Assembly (NCBI RefSeq): GCF_012971745.1
Contig: NZ_CP048834.1
Location: 992,001 to 1,056,000, forward strand
From: Starkeya sp. ORNL1
Lineage (GTDB): Bacteria; Pseudomonadota; Alphaproteobacteria; Rhizobiales; Xanthobacteraceae
Length of the DNA: 64,000 nucleotides
Direction of reading: 5' to 3'
Below are positions 34,702 to 43,835 of this stretch, piece after piece. Numbering within the stretch: position 1 is the first letter of the stretch; the number at the start of each line of letters is the position of its first letter. The notes beneath the pieces are model-generated. The model was given only the letters and a program-made list of their open reading frames with translations, was not told the origin of the DNA and made no database searches. The position numbers and the translations under genes were made by a program.

Positions 34702-35532
34702 ATGAGCACTATCACCACGAAGGACGGCACCGAGATCTACTACAAGGACTGGGGTTCCAAGGACGCGCAGCCGATCGTCTTCCACCATGGCTGGCCGCTG
34801 AGCGCCGACGATTGGGACAACCAGATGCTCTATTTCCTCGGCCAGGGCTATCGGGTGATCGCGCATGATCGCCGCGGCCACGGCCGCTCGATGCAGACCG
34901 CGACCGGCAACGAGATGGACACCTATGCGGCCGACGTTATCGAGCTCGCCAAAGCGCTCGATCTGCGCAACGCGATCCATATCGGCCATTCCACCGGCGG
35001 CGGCGAGGTGGCGCATTATGTGGCCCGTGCCGAGCCCGGCCGCGTCGCCAAGGCGGTGTTGATCGGCGCGGTGCCCCCGATCATGGTCAAGTCCGAGAAG
35101 AATCCGGGCGGCCTGCCGATCGAGGTGTTCGACGGCTTCCGCGCGGCGCTGGTCGCCAACCGCGCGCAGTTCTACATCGATGTGCCGGCCGGCCCGTTCT
35201 ACGGCTACAACCGTGAGGGCGCGAAGGTCTCGCAGGGCGTCATCGACAATTGGTGGCGCCAGGGCATGATGGGCGGCACCAAGGCGCATTACGACTGCAT
35301 CAAGGCATTCTCCGAGACCGACTTCACCGAAGACCTCAAGACCATCGAGGTTCCGGTCCTGGTGATGCACGGCACCGACGACCAGATCGTGCCCTATGCC
35401 GACTCCGCGCCGCTCGCGGTGAAGCTGCTGAAGAACGGCACGCTCAAGAGCTATGAAGGCCTGCCGCACGGCATGTGCACCACCCATCCGGAGGTGGTCA
35501 ATCCGGACCTGCTGGCCTTCATCAAGGGCTGA
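34702..35532 (+). CDS. Alpha/beta hydrolase, non-heme chloroperoxidase-like
   Basis: A 276-residue cytoplasmic alpha/beta hydrolase of the cofactor-free haloperoxidase/arylesterase group. Oxyanion motif [15 protein letters not shown], nucleophile Ser97 in IGHSTGGGE, acid Asp in [10 protein letters not shown] and His in [11 protein letters not shown]. The start MSTITTKDG has an AGGAG site; the frame is open far upstream but that part is antisense to the regulator gene. Physiological activity is probably ester or lactone hydrolysis; halogenation in this family depends on peracid formation. Divergent from the GlxA-type regulator. Confidence 0.9.
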   Translation: MSTITTKDGTEIYYKDWGSKDAQPIVFHHGWPLSADDWDNQMLYFLGQGYRVIAHDRRGHGRSMQTATGNEMDTYAADVIELAKALDLRNAIHIGHSTGGGEVAHYVARAEPGRVAKAVLIGAVPPIMVKSEKNPGGLPIEVFDGFRAALVANRAQFYIDVPAGPFYGYNREGAKVSQGVIDNWWRQGMMGGTKAHYDCIKAFSETDFTEDLKTIEVPVLVMHGTDDQIVPYADSAPLAVKLLKNGTLKSYEGLPHGMCTTHPEVVNPDLLAFIKG

Positions 35533-35587
35533 AGCGGCTCATCGAGGATTGAAGGCTTGGGCGAGCCGGGCGACCGGCTCGCTTTCT

Positions 35588-36820
35588 TCATGTCGGCGCG
35601 TCGGCGAGCGGATTGAGCGGCGGCAAGGACGATGGGGGCGATGCCGACGCCCGCGTCGCGCGGAGCGACTCGAGGCGATCGAGCAACAGGTTTGCGTCGC
35701 TCGCGCTCCACGGCACCGCCGCCGTGCCGAACAATGAAGCCTCCAAAGGACGGACGAACTCCCGGGCCTTTGCACGTGCGGCCGGCGAGAGGTCGGCACA
35801 CCAGGCCGAGTATGCGCGATAGACGGCGCGCGCATCGCCGGCCCTGCAGGCGTCGCGCAGCGCGGCAAAAGCCCTGCTTTCCGGCGTCGCCGCCGCCGCG
35901 TGCCGCGCACGGGCATGGGCGGCATAGCGCGTGCCGATCCAGAACACGAGACAGAGTGCGGCGAACAGCGCCGCATAGGCGAGGCGCCGGTTTGGTGGGG
36001 CCGTCTCGACGCCTGAAGCCGGCTCTTCCGCAACGCTGATCGTTGCCCCGGCCCCTGCGGCCGCCTTCAGTGCACCCTCGCCCAGATTCCACCAGGGCTG
36101 TGCGACCGCCGGCAGTTCGAACCGCCCGCCACGCTCGAACACATAGGTGATGCGGTCGACCCGCCGCCCGGTGATGGCGCCGCGATTCATGCGGTCCTCG
36201 CTGTCCGGCGGATCGGTATAGACGCGCACGCCGTCCGGCGCGCCGAGCGGCAGATCGCGCAACACGAGGCCGGGAACGTCCTCGGCCGTGCGGGTGACGG
36301 TGCGGACGATGGCATCGCCCGCCTTGAAGGTGCCACCCGGTGCCGGCGCCCATTGCTCGTCGAGCGTGAGGTGCCGGGTGGCGACGACCGGCTGGGAGGG
36401 ATCGACACCTGCCGGCACCGTAACGCTCATCTCCACCGGTTCGCCGCGTGTGCTGCCCGTCGTCTCGCCGGCGGAATCGAGCAGGGTCACGGTCGCGGGT
36501 GGGATCGCGAATTCGCCACCGCGCCGCGGATAGAGCGCGAACTCGAAGCGCTGGCCGACATAGGGCTCGCCGCCGATGGTATCGCGCACCGTGGTGCCCT
36601 GCGTCTCGAAGCGGAACGCCTGCACGCCGGCGACGTCCGGCACCGCGACACGCGGCGGCCTCCGCATCGCATTATGGAACAGCACATCGACATACAGCGC
36701 GACATGCTGGCCGATGACGGCGCCGGCCGCAGGATCGGCCTTGGTGCGCACCACCACGGCCTCCTGCGCCGCGAGCGGGCCGGCCAGGCCGAGCAGCAGG
36801 AACGCAAGCGGCCATCTCAT
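35588..36820 (-). CDS. BatD-like protein of the sulfatase-side Mox/Bat operon
   Basis: A 410-residue membrane protein: signal peptide (MRWPLAFLLLGLAGPLAAQ), periplasmic beta domains to about residue 275, one membrane helix (LAYAALFAALCLVFWIG) and a C-terminal cytoplasmic helical domain of about 110 residues (ESRAFAALRDACRAGDARAV...). The start at 36,820 overlaps the TPR gene by ATGA. It closes the second MoxR-Bat operon. Its paralogue beside xoxF lacks the cytoplasmic domain, which here may contact the ATPase. Metal loading or assembly of exported enzymes is inferred. Confidence 0.78.
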   Translation of the reverse strand: MRWPLAFLLLGLAGPLAAQEAVVVRTKADPAAGAVIGQHVALYVDVLFHNAMRRPPRVAVPDVAGVQAFRFETQGTTVRDTIGGEPYVGQRFEFALYPRRGGEFAIPPATVTLLDSAGETTGSTRGEPVEMSVTVPAGVDPSQPVVATRHLTLDEQWAPAPGGTFKAGDAIVRTVTRTAEDVPGLVLRDLPLGAPDGVRVYTDPPDSEDRMNRGAITGRRVDRITYVFERGGRFELPAVAQPWWNLGEGALKAAAGAGATISVAEEPASGVETAPPNRRLAYAALFAALCLVFWIGTRYAAHARARHAAAATPESRAFAALRDACRAGDARAVYRAYSAWCADLSPAARAKAREFVRPLEASLFGTAAVPWSASDANLLLDRLESLRATRASASPPSSLPPLNPLADAPT

Positions 36821-37458
36821 GGCGACGTCCCGCCCTGCTGCTGGAGCTGATAGCCGAAGCGGGCGCGCAGGAAGTCGGCAGGCCTGGTCTGCACCCGCTT
36901 CAGCCACAGCGCGCGCACTGCCTCGTCGCTCATCGGCGCGCCGGCGGTGTCGGTCTGCTGGCCGCCCGGGTTCTTCGCATCCTTGTCATAGACGATCTGG
37001 TCGGCGCCCTCGCGCTGGTCGCCGGCTTCCCCTCCCGGCGCCTTCATGCGCTCCGCGCGCAATTGCGCGAGCGTGCGATTGGCCTCGGCGTCCGCAAAGC
37101 CCGGCCGCAATCCCAGCGCGCGGTCATAGCGGGCGACGGCGTCGTCATATTTGCCGAGCATCACCAGGGCATTGCCATGATCGTAGGCGCCGTCCGCGGT
37201 GTCGATGCCGGCGAAAGTCTGCGCGGCGTCCTTGAAGTTGCCGGCGCGCATCAGGGCGGCGCCGCGCCACATCGGATCGAGGAAGGCATCGGCAGCCTGC
37301 TGATACTTGCCGTGCTCGAACAGATAGCGCCCACGCTGGTCGGGGCTTGCCCAGAGCGCGCTCCAGCCGACCAGCCACGCAGCAATGCCAAGCGCCGCGA
37401 CAAGCATTGCTACCAGCATTGCCACAGCCCGGCTTGAGTGGTGCTTGCGCGCGTTCAT
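36817..37458 (-). CDS. TPR protein of the sulfatase-side Mox/Bat operon
   Basis: A 213-residue protein with an N-terminal membrane anchor (about residues 12-32), tetratricopeptide repeats near residues 45-120 (GRYLFEHGKYQQAADAF, NALVMLGKYDDAVARYDRAL) and a short Gly/Asp-rich linker. Its end, LKRVQTRPADFLRARFGYQ, matches the same region of the xoxF-side paralogue. The start at 37,458 overlaps the preceding stop by four bases. Likely a scaffold in the membrane complex. Confidence 0.8.
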   Translation of the reverse strand: MNARKHHSSRAVAMLVAMLVAALGIAAWLVGWSALWASPDQRGRYLFEHGKYQQAADAFLDPMWRGAALMRAGNFKDAAQTFAGIDTADGAYDHGNALVMLGKYDDAVARYDRALGLRPGFADAEANRTLAQLRAERMKAPGGEAGDQREGADQIVYDKDAKNPGGQQTDTAGAPMSDEAVRALWLKRVQTRPADFLRARFGYQLQQQGGTSP

Positions 37459-38375
37459 GCCAACACCCAGCCGCGGCGGAACCAGCCGAGCACCAGCAGC
37501 GCGATCAGCGGCGTCAGCCAATAGCCCGCCTCCTCCCAGCGCGGCGCCTCGCCGGCGAGCGGCGGTGCAGCGCCCTTGGTGGCGAGCGTGCGGGCGAGGC
37601 CGGCGACATCCGCGGTGTCGAGCGTCGGCACCACGAGATCGGCGTCGAGTGCGGATACCGCAGAGTTGAGGCTGGGATCAGCGGACACGCGAGCAGCGGG
37701 CTGCATGGCGAACAGCGTCACCGGGACGTCGCGCTCATCCTTGAGCGCGGCAATCGCACCGGGCGCCACCGTGTCGGCGAACACGACGATGGAACCGCCC
37801 TGCCTGCCATCGGTCAACACCTGCCCGGCGAGCTTCACCGCAGCAGCGAGATCGTCGCCCTCGCGCGGCATCACGTCGGGCGCCAGCGCGCCCGCCATCG
37901 TCTCCACCACCGCGGCGTCCGGGGTCGGCGGCAGCACCAGATGCGCCGAGCCGGCATAGGCGACGAGCCCGGTCGGCGCGCCCTCGCGCAGAGCCAGGAG
38001 GTCGCTCATCTTCTGGCGGGCGCGGTCGAGCCGCGTCGGCTGGAGGTCGGTGCCGAGCATGGACGGAGCGACCTTCAGCACGAACATGGCCGGTCGCGCG
38101 CTCTGCGCAAACGGCGACGGCGCCTGCCGCCAGGCCGGGCCGGCAATGGCGAGGACGCCGACGATCCAGCCCGCCAGCAGCAGGTCGCTCGGCTTGAACC
38201 GCCGCGTGTCGCCGCCGACGATGAGATGGCGCAGCAGGGCCGGGTCGATCGCCGCCCGCCAGCGCGCCGTGGTGTCGGTCTCGCGCCGCTCCAGCCACCA
38301 CAGCGCGAGGGCCGGCAGCAGGAGCAGCAGCCACCATGGCCGCAGGAAGTGGAATGCGGCGAGCGCGTCCATCAT
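37455..38375 (-). CDS. Membrane vWA-like protein with a degenerate metal site (BatB-like), sulfatase side
   Basis: A 306-residue protein aligned end to end with the vWA protein of 23,525-24,445: two N-terminal membrane segments, the shared WRAAIDPALLRHL segment, a vWA-fold region and a C-terminal helix (WLTPLIALLVLGWFRRG). The DxSxS metal motif is lost: VLKVAPSM replaces it (Lys101, Ala103, Ser105), and the later Thr position is also altered (REGDDLAAAV). It may therefore be a non-metal-binding partner of the intact vWA protein encoded just upstream. Start and stop overlap neighbours by four bases. Confidence 0.82.
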   Translation of the reverse strand: MMDALAAFHFLRPWWLLLLLPALALWWLERRETDTTARWRAAIDPALLRHLIVGGDTRRFKPSDLLLAGWIVGVLAIAGPAWRQAPSPFAQSARPAMFVLKVAPSMLGTDLQPTRLDRARQKMSDLLALREGAPTGLVAYAGSAHLVLPPTPDAAVVETMAGALAPDVMPREGDDLAAAVKLAGQVLTDGRQGGSIVVFADTVAPGAIAALKDERDVPVTLFAMQPAARVSADPSLNSAVSALDADLVVPTLDTADVAGLARTLATKGAAPPLAGEAPRWEEAGYWLTPLIALLVLGWFRRGWVLA

Positions 38376-39367
38376 CGCGTCGCCTCCGCCACCCGCCGGC
38401 GCGGCCAGCGCACCAGCCGGATCGCCTGCATAAGCATGGACAGCAGCGTCAGCGCCGCCAGCGGCAGCCAGTACAGTTCGACCCGCGGCTGGAACGAGAC
38501 GGTATCGACCTTCCGGGTCTCGATCGCATCGAGCCTTGTATAGATGCCGGCCAACTGGTCGCGGTCGAGCGCGCGGTAATAGCCGCCGCCAGTCAGGTCG
38601 GCGACCTGCTTCAAGGCGGCCTCGTCGAGCTTCTCCTCGCCCGCCGCCGCCGGATCGCCGACCGCCACGGTGTGGATGACGATGCCCTTGTCCTTCGCAA
38701 TACGCGCGGCCTCGTCCGGCGGCACGCTGCTCGCCGTATCATTGCCGTCGGTGAGCGCGATCATGGTTTTGGCCGGCGCGGTCGATGTCGCGAACAAATT
38801 GATGCCGAGCCCGATGGCATCGCCGAACACGGTGCGCGGCCCGGCCATGCCGACCTGCATCTCGCCGAGCAATTGGCGGGCGAGCTTCAGATCGGTGGTG
38901 AACGGCACCAGCGCGAACGGCGCATTGCCGAACACCACGACGCCGACGCGGTCGCCCTGCCGGCGGGCAAGGAAATCGTCCAGCACCTGCTTCACTGCAG
39001 TGAGCCGGTTGACCTTGTTGCCGGCGGCATCGGTGAAGTCGGCGGTGTCCATCGAGCCGGACAGGTCGACCAGCAGCAGCAGGTCGCGCGCCGGCTGGTC
39101 GTGATGGACCGGCGGCAAGGTCCATTGCGGGCGCATCAGCGCGCCGAGTGCGAGGCACCAGCAGGCGGCAAGCCCGAGGCTGCGCCACAGCCCGCGCCGG
39201 CTGATGCTCGCCCCTCCCCGTGGCGAAGCGCCGGTGAGCGTCGCGAGTTGAACGAAGAACGGCACGCGGACCGCAGCGCGGCGCGCGGCGTAGGGCGGCA
39301 CCAGCCAATAGACCAGCGCCGGCAGCGGCAGAAGCAATGCGAGCCACGGGTGCGCGAAACCAAGCAT
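38372..39367 (-). CDS. Membrane vWA-domain protein (BatA-like), sulfatase side
   Basis: A 331-residue BatA-type protein. Two N-terminal membrane segments (residues about 8-24 and 63-80), a vWA domain with intact metal site (DLSGS, Asp101-Ser103-Ser105; Thr in RTVFGDAIG; Asp in ALTDGNDT) and a C-terminal membrane helix. It begins 5 bases after the DUF4381 stop. It is the only one of the two vWA proteins in this operon with a complete metal-binding motif. Confidence 0.88.
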   Translation of the reverse strand: MLGFAHPWLALLLPLPALVYWLVPPYAARRAAVRVPFFVQLATLTGASPRGGASISRRGLWRSLGLAACWCLALGALMRPQWTLPPVHHDQPARDLLLLVDLSGSMDTADFTDAAGNKVNRLTAVKQVLDDFLARRQGDRVGVVVFGNAPFALVPFTTDLKLARQLLGEMQVGMAGPRTVFGDAIGLGINLFATSTAPAKTMIALTDGNDTASSVPPDEAARIAKDKGIVIHTVAVGDPAAAGEEKLDEAALKQVADLTGGGYYRALDRDQLAGIYTRLDAIETRKVDTVSFQPRVELYWLPLAALTLLSMLMQAIRLVRWPRRRVAEATR

Positions 39368-39372
39368 GGGCG

Positions 39373-39840
39373 CTACTCCGCCGCCCGATGGCGCTTCACC
39401 CAGCGCCGCGCCGCCGCCACGATCGCCGCGCCGTCGCCGCTCTGTGCGCCATAGGCGGCGCGTTCGAGCGCGGCAGCGGGGCCCTTGGTAAAGGCATCCG
39501 TTTCCGCGGTGCGGTCGAGGAAGGCCAGCCAGGCGGCGCCGGTGAGGCTCGCCACCTCGGCGCGCGGATAGGCGACCAGCGCGGCGCGCTTGAGGATGGC
39601 GGAGAGCGCCAACACCCGAGCCGGCTCATTGACGGGATCGAGCGCGGCGAGTTCGGCCAAAGCGGCTCGGCGATAGGCATTGTGGCGATGGCGCCGGATC
39701 ATGTGCACGGCGAGTATCGCCAATGCCGCCGCCAGCGCCGCGGCCACGATCCACCAGCCCGGCGCCGGCGGCCACCATGGCACCGGTGGCGGCACGATAA
39801 TGTCGCGCAGGTTGGAGAGGTCGGCCGGATCGCTCATCAC
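39373..39840 (-). CDS. DUF4381 small membrane protein, sulfatase side
   Basis: A 155-residue protein with a Pro/Trp-rich N terminus (IIVPPPVPWWPPAPGWW), one membrane helix (IVAAALAAALAILAVHMI) and a cytoplasmic helical domain with KRAALVAYPRAEVASLTG, a DUF4381 hallmark. It overlaps the DUF58 stop by four bases. The domain matches its paralogue at 25,422-25,892, which also lies between DUF58 and vWA genes. Confidence 0.85.
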   Translation of the reverse strand: MMSDPADLSNLRDIIVPPPVPWWPPAPGWWIVAAALAAALAILAVHMIRRHRHNAYRRAALAELAALDPVNEPARVLALSAILKRAALVAYPRAEVASLTGAAWLAFLDRTAETDAFTKGPAAALERAAYGAQSGDGAAIVAAARRWVKRHRAAE

Positions 39841-40799
39841 GCGGCACTCGCAGCACGCGCGGCCGGCGCCTTTCTGGCAAGGCGGCGGCCCAGCAGTTCG
39901 CGAAGCTGTTCCGACGTGTCCCGCACGGTGGAGAGGGGCAGCACCGGGATAGCGCGGCGGCGCGAGAAGCGCTCGATCGCATCCCTCCGGGCGTTGAAGT
40001 CGGCAGCAAAGCGCGTGCGCAGATCCCGGCCGGACATGTCGATATTCATCTGCCGCGCGGCCTCGGCGATGACGGCGCGCCCGACATCCGGCAGTTCGGC
40101 CTCCAGCGGGTCGGAGATGAAGATCGTCAGCACGTCATTATGGGCGGTGATCTCGGTCACCAGTCTCACCGTCTCGGCGTCCGCCCCGGCCGCGTCGGTG
40201 ATGAGGGTGACGAGCCCGTCATGTGGCATCAGCCTGGATGCCTTGCGCAGGGCCTCGTTGAATAGGCCGGGGTCGGTCGGCCGCGGATCATCCGCGCGCA
40301 GGGCCTGGTTCCGCCGCACGATGGCGTCGAGGATCGGCGCCACCGCAGCGTTGCGGGCGCGCGGCCGGATCTCGTCGATCCCGTCCTCGGAGAACACGAT
40401 GGCGCCGACGCGGTCGCCGAGCGAGGTCACCCGCCACGCCGCCAGCGCCGCCGCCTCGGCCGCGACGACCGATTTCATGGCCCGCCGGCTGCCGAAGAAC
40501 ATGCCGAGCCGCTGGTCCACCAGCAGTAGCACCGGCCGATCGCGCTCCTCGGTGAAGACCCGCACATGCGGCGAGCCGAGCCGCGCGGTGGCCGGCCAGT
40601 CGATGGCGCGGACATCGTCGCCCTCGTAATAGTGGCGCAGCTCCTCGAATTCGAGCCCGCGGCCGCGCAGCCGCGACGCGTGGCGGCCGGCCAACAGGCT
40701 GTGCACCGGCTGCTTCGGCAGGAAGCTGAAGCCCTTGGCGCGGTGGCGCAGGCGCAGCAGTTCGTCGAGTGTCACATGGACCCGCGCCTCCTCGGCCAT
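39837..40799 (-). CDS. DUF58 protein, sulfatase side
   Basis: A 320-residue DUF58 protein with a more typical core than its paralogue: GLEFEELRHYYEGDDVRAIDWPATARLGSP-type motif (about residues 46-75), and the vWA-like VLLLVDQRLGM and SVVAAEAAALAAWRV segments. It lies 14 bases after the moxR stop. DUF58 proteins act with MoxR ATPases; the exact biochemical role is unknown. Confidence 0.88.
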   Translation of the reverse strand: MAEEARVHVTLDELLRLRHRAKGFSFLPKQPVHSLLAGRHASRLRGRGLEFEELRHYYEGDDVRAIDWPATARLGSPHVRVFTEERDRPVLLLVDQRLGMFFGSRRAMKSVVAAEAAALAAWRVTSLGDRVGAIVFSEDGIDEIRPRARNAAVAPILDAIVRRNQALRADDPRPTDPGLFNEALRKASRLMPHDGLVTLITDAAGADAETVRLVTEITAHNDVLTIFISDPLEAELPDVGRAVIAEAARQMNIDMSGRDLRTRFAADFNARRDAIERFSRRRAIPVLPLSTVRDTSEQLRELLGRRLARKAPAARAASAA

Positions 40800-40813
40800 A
40801 TGCGCCCTCCCCG

Positions 40814-41785
40814 TCAGACCGCCACGGCGACCTGCTTCACCAGTTCGTCAATGACGTCGTCCGCCCGCATGCCGTCGGCGCCGGCCTCATAGGTCAGCGA
40901 CACGCGATGGCGCAGGCAGTCATGCACCACCGCCTGAACGTCCTCGGGCGTGACGTAGTCGCGCCCTTGCAGCCAGGCGTAGGTGCGCGAGGAACGGTCG
41001 AGCGCCAGCGTGCCACGCGGGCTGGCGCCGATGCCGATCCAGCCCTTGAGCTTGTCGCCATACTCCGCCGGCCGGCGCGTCGCCGCGACGAGGGCGACGA
41101 TGTACGTCTCCACCGCCTCGACCATGGAGACCGCGTCGATCTCCTTGCGGGCGGCAAAGATCTCCGCCTGAGCGATCTTGGCGGGCGGCGCCTCCGCGGT
41201 GCCGGCCTGCTCGGCGCGCACCAGCCGCAGCACCTTCGCTTCGTCGGCATCGCTCGGATAATCGATCCGCACATGCATCAGGAACCGGTCCATCTGCGCT
41301 TCGGGCAGCGGATAGGTGCCTTCCTGCTCGATCGGGTTCTGCGTCGCCAGCACCATGAACAGGTCCGGCAGGCCGTAGCGCTTGCCGGAGACCGTGACCT
41401 GGCGCTCCTCCATCGCCTCCAGCAGCGCGGACTGCACCTTGGCGGGGGCGCGGTTGATCTCGTCGGCCAGCACGAGATTGCCGAAGATCGGCCCCTTGCG
41501 GAACTCGAAGCTGCCGGCGCCCTGCCCGTCGGTGCGGTAGATCTCGCCGCCGGTCACATCCGACGGCAGCAGGTCCGGGGTGAACTGGATGCGGCTGAAC
41601 TCGCTCTCCAGCGCCTGCGACAGGCTCTTGATGGCGCGGGTCTTGGCGAGGCCGGGCAAGCCCTCCAGCAGCACATTGCCATTGGCGAGCAGCGCGATGA
41701 CGAGGCGCTCGACCACCCGCTGCTGGCCGATGACGGCCTGGTTGACCCGCTTCTGGATCTCGATGACGGAGTCGCGCGCCGCCAT
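40814..41785 (-). CDS. MoxR-family AAA+ ATPase, sulfatase side
   Basis: A 323-residue MoxR ATPase. Walker A GLPGLAKT (42-49), Walker B LVLADEINRAPAK, sensor motif LATQNPIEQEG and lid motif SPRGTLAL. It starts only 3 bases after the stop of the HAD phosphatase gene, so it belongs to the transcription unit of the sulfatase/DUF1254 island. It is clearly paralogous to the xoxF-side ATPase but diverged, so the two operons are old duplicates or were acquired separately. Confidence 0.95.
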   Translation of the reverse strand: MAARDSVIEIQKRVNQAVIGQQRVVERLVIALLANGNVLLEGLPGLAKTRAIKSLSQALESEFSRIQFTPDLLPSDVTGGEIYRTDGQGAGSFEFRKGPIFGNLVLADEINRAPAKVQSALLEAMEERQVTVSGKRYGLPDLFMVLATQNPIEQEGTYPLPEAQMDRFLMHVRIDYPSDADEAKVLRLVRAEQAGTAEAPPAKIAQAEIFAARKEIDAVSMVEAVETYIVALVAATRRPAEYGDKLKGWIGIGASPRGTLALDRSSRTYAWLQGRDYVTPEDVQAVVHDCLRHRVSLTYEAGADGMRADDVIDELVKQVAVAV

Positions 41786-41788
41786 CGC

Positions 41789-42811
41789 TCAGTTCTTCTC
41801 GAACGGGTAAATGACCTTCCAGTCATTCTTCATGTCGACCACCAGCCAGCCGCGCTTTGGTGCTTCGTCCAGCGCCTTGTCGAGCTTGCCGACCTGGGAG
41901 TCGCGGTCATAGGCCCATTCGCGCACCGCATCGGTGTGGTGGACGATCAAGGCGAAGCGCGGGCCGGTGTTCAGCGTGGTCCATTGCAGCATTTCAAGGT
42001 CGCCGTCGGAATTGCCGGCGGCGAACACCGGGCGGCGGCCGATGAAGCGGTTGATGCCGACCGCCTTGCCCGGCCCGTCATCGATGAACTCGACCTCGGG
42101 GAGCTTGCGCAGGATCGGCGTATCGCCGTTCAGCTGGTACTCGGTCTTGCCGGACGAGCCCACGACCTGTTCGGGGGGGATACCGTAGGTCTGCATCGTC
42201 CAGGGCCGCATGAACTCGATGCCGCCGCCGGAGACGATGAAGGTCTTGAAGCTGTTGGCCCTGAGATAGGCCAGCAGTTCCAGCATCGGCTGATACACAA
42301 GATCGGTGTAAGGCCGGTCGAAGCGCGGATGGCGCGCGGTCTTGATCCACTCGGTTACGAGCGCGTGGAAATCGGCCACCGTCATGCCGGCATGAGTCAG
42401 GGCGACGATCTGCAGGAGGCCCTTCTCGCCCAGCGCCGCGAGCGCCGCCTTGTCGCCGGAGAGCACCGCCTTGTAGGGCTGGGTCTCGGCGAGCGCCGGA
42501 TTGGCCTTCACAAGCGCCTTGAGGCGGTCGATGGCGAACAGGATCTGGAAATACATCGGCTGCTCGGACCAGAGCGTGCCGTCATTGTCGAAAGTGGCGA
42601 TGCGCTCCTGGACGGGCACGAAATCCGGTCCGCCTTCGCCGGTGACGCGGCCGACGAAATCGACGATCGCCGTCTTGGCGGCGCCGTCATTCCAGGAAGG
42701 CAGCGGGTCGGTCTGTGCGAAGGCGCCCGGCTGGATCAGCGTGACGAGGCCCAGCGCGAGCACGCCGGCTATCAGGAGGCGTCGGCTGAGTTTCAGGAAA
42801 CGAAACGGCAT
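41789..42811 (-). CDS. Exported HAD-family phosphatase
   Basis: A 340-residue protein with an N-terminal signal (LSRRLLIAGVLALGLVTLIQPGAFAQ) and a HAD hydrolase core: motif I TFDNDGTLW (Asp75, Asp77), motif II IVSGGG, a Lys in the following region and motif IV AGNSDGD. It resembles phosphoserine phosphatase-type HAD enzymes found near sulfatase and DUF1254 genes. Probably a periplasmic phosphatase. It lies 24 bases after the outer-membrane barrel gene and 3 bases before moxR, and therefore links the two halves of the array. Confidence 0.85.
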   Translation of the reverse strand: MPFRFLKLSRRLLIAGVLALGLVTLIQPGAFAQTDPLPSWNDGAAKTAIVDFVGRVTGEGGPDFVPVQERIATFDNDGTLWSEQPMYFQILFAIDRLKALVKANPALAETQPYKAVLSGDKAALAALGEKGLLQIVALTHAGMTVADFHALVTEWIKTARHPRFDRPYTDLVYQPMLELLAYLRANSFKTFIVSGGGIEFMRPWTMQTYGIPPEQVVGSSGKTEYQLNGDTPILRKLPEVEFIDDGPGKAVGINRFIGRRPVFAAGNSDGDLEMLQWTTLNTGPRFALIVHHTDAVREWAYDRDSQVGKLDKALDEAPKRGWLVVDMKNDWKVIYPFEKN

Positions 42812-42835
42812 GGCTCATTCCCCGCTTTCTTGCGC

Positions 42836-43801
42836 TCAGAACTTGCCGCTGATCTGCAACGCCACGGCATTGCCCTTCATGCGGTTCTCGACCTCGACTT
42901 CGTGCGCCCATTTCAGCGTGAAATCGACTTCGGTGTGCTCGTTGAAGGTGGCCTTGTATTTGATGAGCGGGCCGACGGCGATCGAGCGCCCTTTGAAACC
43001 ACCATGGTTGTCGGCGAAGGTGCTGTCGTCGTCCTCGAACTGATAGAGGATGCCGCCGATAGCCCCGATGGAGAATTCCTTGGTCAGGCTCTTGGTCAGT
43101 GCCAGATCGAGATGGGCCACCGCGCCGCTGTAGTAATCGGTGTCCGTATTCCGGGTGTTGATGTCGATGCCGAAGGCTCCCGAAAAGTCGAGCCCGTATT
43201 CCGGGATCAGGCGGGTGAAGGCGATGCCCGGGGTGAAGGTCCAGTAGTTCAGGCCGATGAAGGCGAGATCCCCCTTCCCCCATTCGCCGGTCGGCGCCGT
43301 CACCGTCAGCGACAGCGCGAAGAACATGTCCATCGCATCGCTGTGCCATCCCATGACCGCCGGTGCGAACGCGATGTCGCCCAGCCCGGAGGCCTCCTGA
43401 ACCACCTCGAATGGGCCGACATCAGCCTTCGCCTTGGTCCAGCCGACCGGAATTGCGCCCTGGAACGCATAGGTCCAGTTGCCGGGCAGGTCCAGCTTCG
43501 GCACATAGATGCCGGCGAGGGCAGTGACATACATGTCGGCTTCCAGCCCGACCGCGATCGAGCCGCCGCCGAACGGCACGTCGCCCGCCGTTGAACCATG
43601 GTAGTACATGCTGGTCGCGATCCAATAGAAGCCGGGCACCGGCGGCACGATGCCCATGCCGGGCCCGGCGAGCGCGGCCGGAAAATACCGGCCGGCGACC
43701 GCCTCGGTCGCGCTGGCCTCCATTGGGTAGACCGTCATGTGCAACGCCGCGCATGTGAGCGCTACGATCGATGCACAACTTCCCCCTGTCCGTATCCGCA
43801 T
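42836..43801 (-). CDS. Outer-membrane beta-barrel, phenol MetA/SphA-like
   Basis: A 321-residue protein with a signal peptide of about 32 residues (ending ASATEA), a repeated pattern of amphipathic beta strands, and a C-terminal Phe (LQISGKF) typical of outer-membrane barrels. The segments GMGIVPPVPGFYW, GLGDIAFAPAVMGW and TAPTGEWGKGDLAFIGLNYW fit the phenol_MetA_deg/SphA channel family. It would let hydrophobic or sulfated substrates cross the outer membrane. Gaps to both neighbours are short (34 and 24 bases). Confidence 0.8.
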   Translation of the reverse strand: MRIRTGGSCASIVALTCAALHMTVYPMEASATEAVAGRYFPAALAGPGMGIVPPVPGFYWIATSMYYHGSTAGDVPFGGGSIAVGLEADMYVTALAGIYVPKLDLPGNWTYAFQGAIPVGWTKAKADVGPFEVVQEASGLGDIAFAPAVMGWHSDAMDMFFALSLTVTAPTGEWGKGDLAFIGLNYWTFTPGIAFTRLIPEYGLDFSGAFGIDINTRNTDTDYYSGAVAHLDLALTKSLTKEFSIGAIGGILYQFEDDDSTFADNHGGFKGRSIAVGPLIKYKATFNEHTEVDFTLKWAHEVEVENRMKGNAVALQISGKF

Positions 43802-43835
43802 GGTTGCCCCCTCAGAATGATCGGCTACCGGCTAG

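Noticed and set aside
40769..43594. A 941-codon open frame on the plus strand
   Set aside because: It lies wholly antisense to moxR, the HAD phosphatase and the barrel gene, all with clear motifs. Its translation is rich in Arg, His, Gly and Asp and shows no domain, typical of an antisense shadow in GC-rich DNA.
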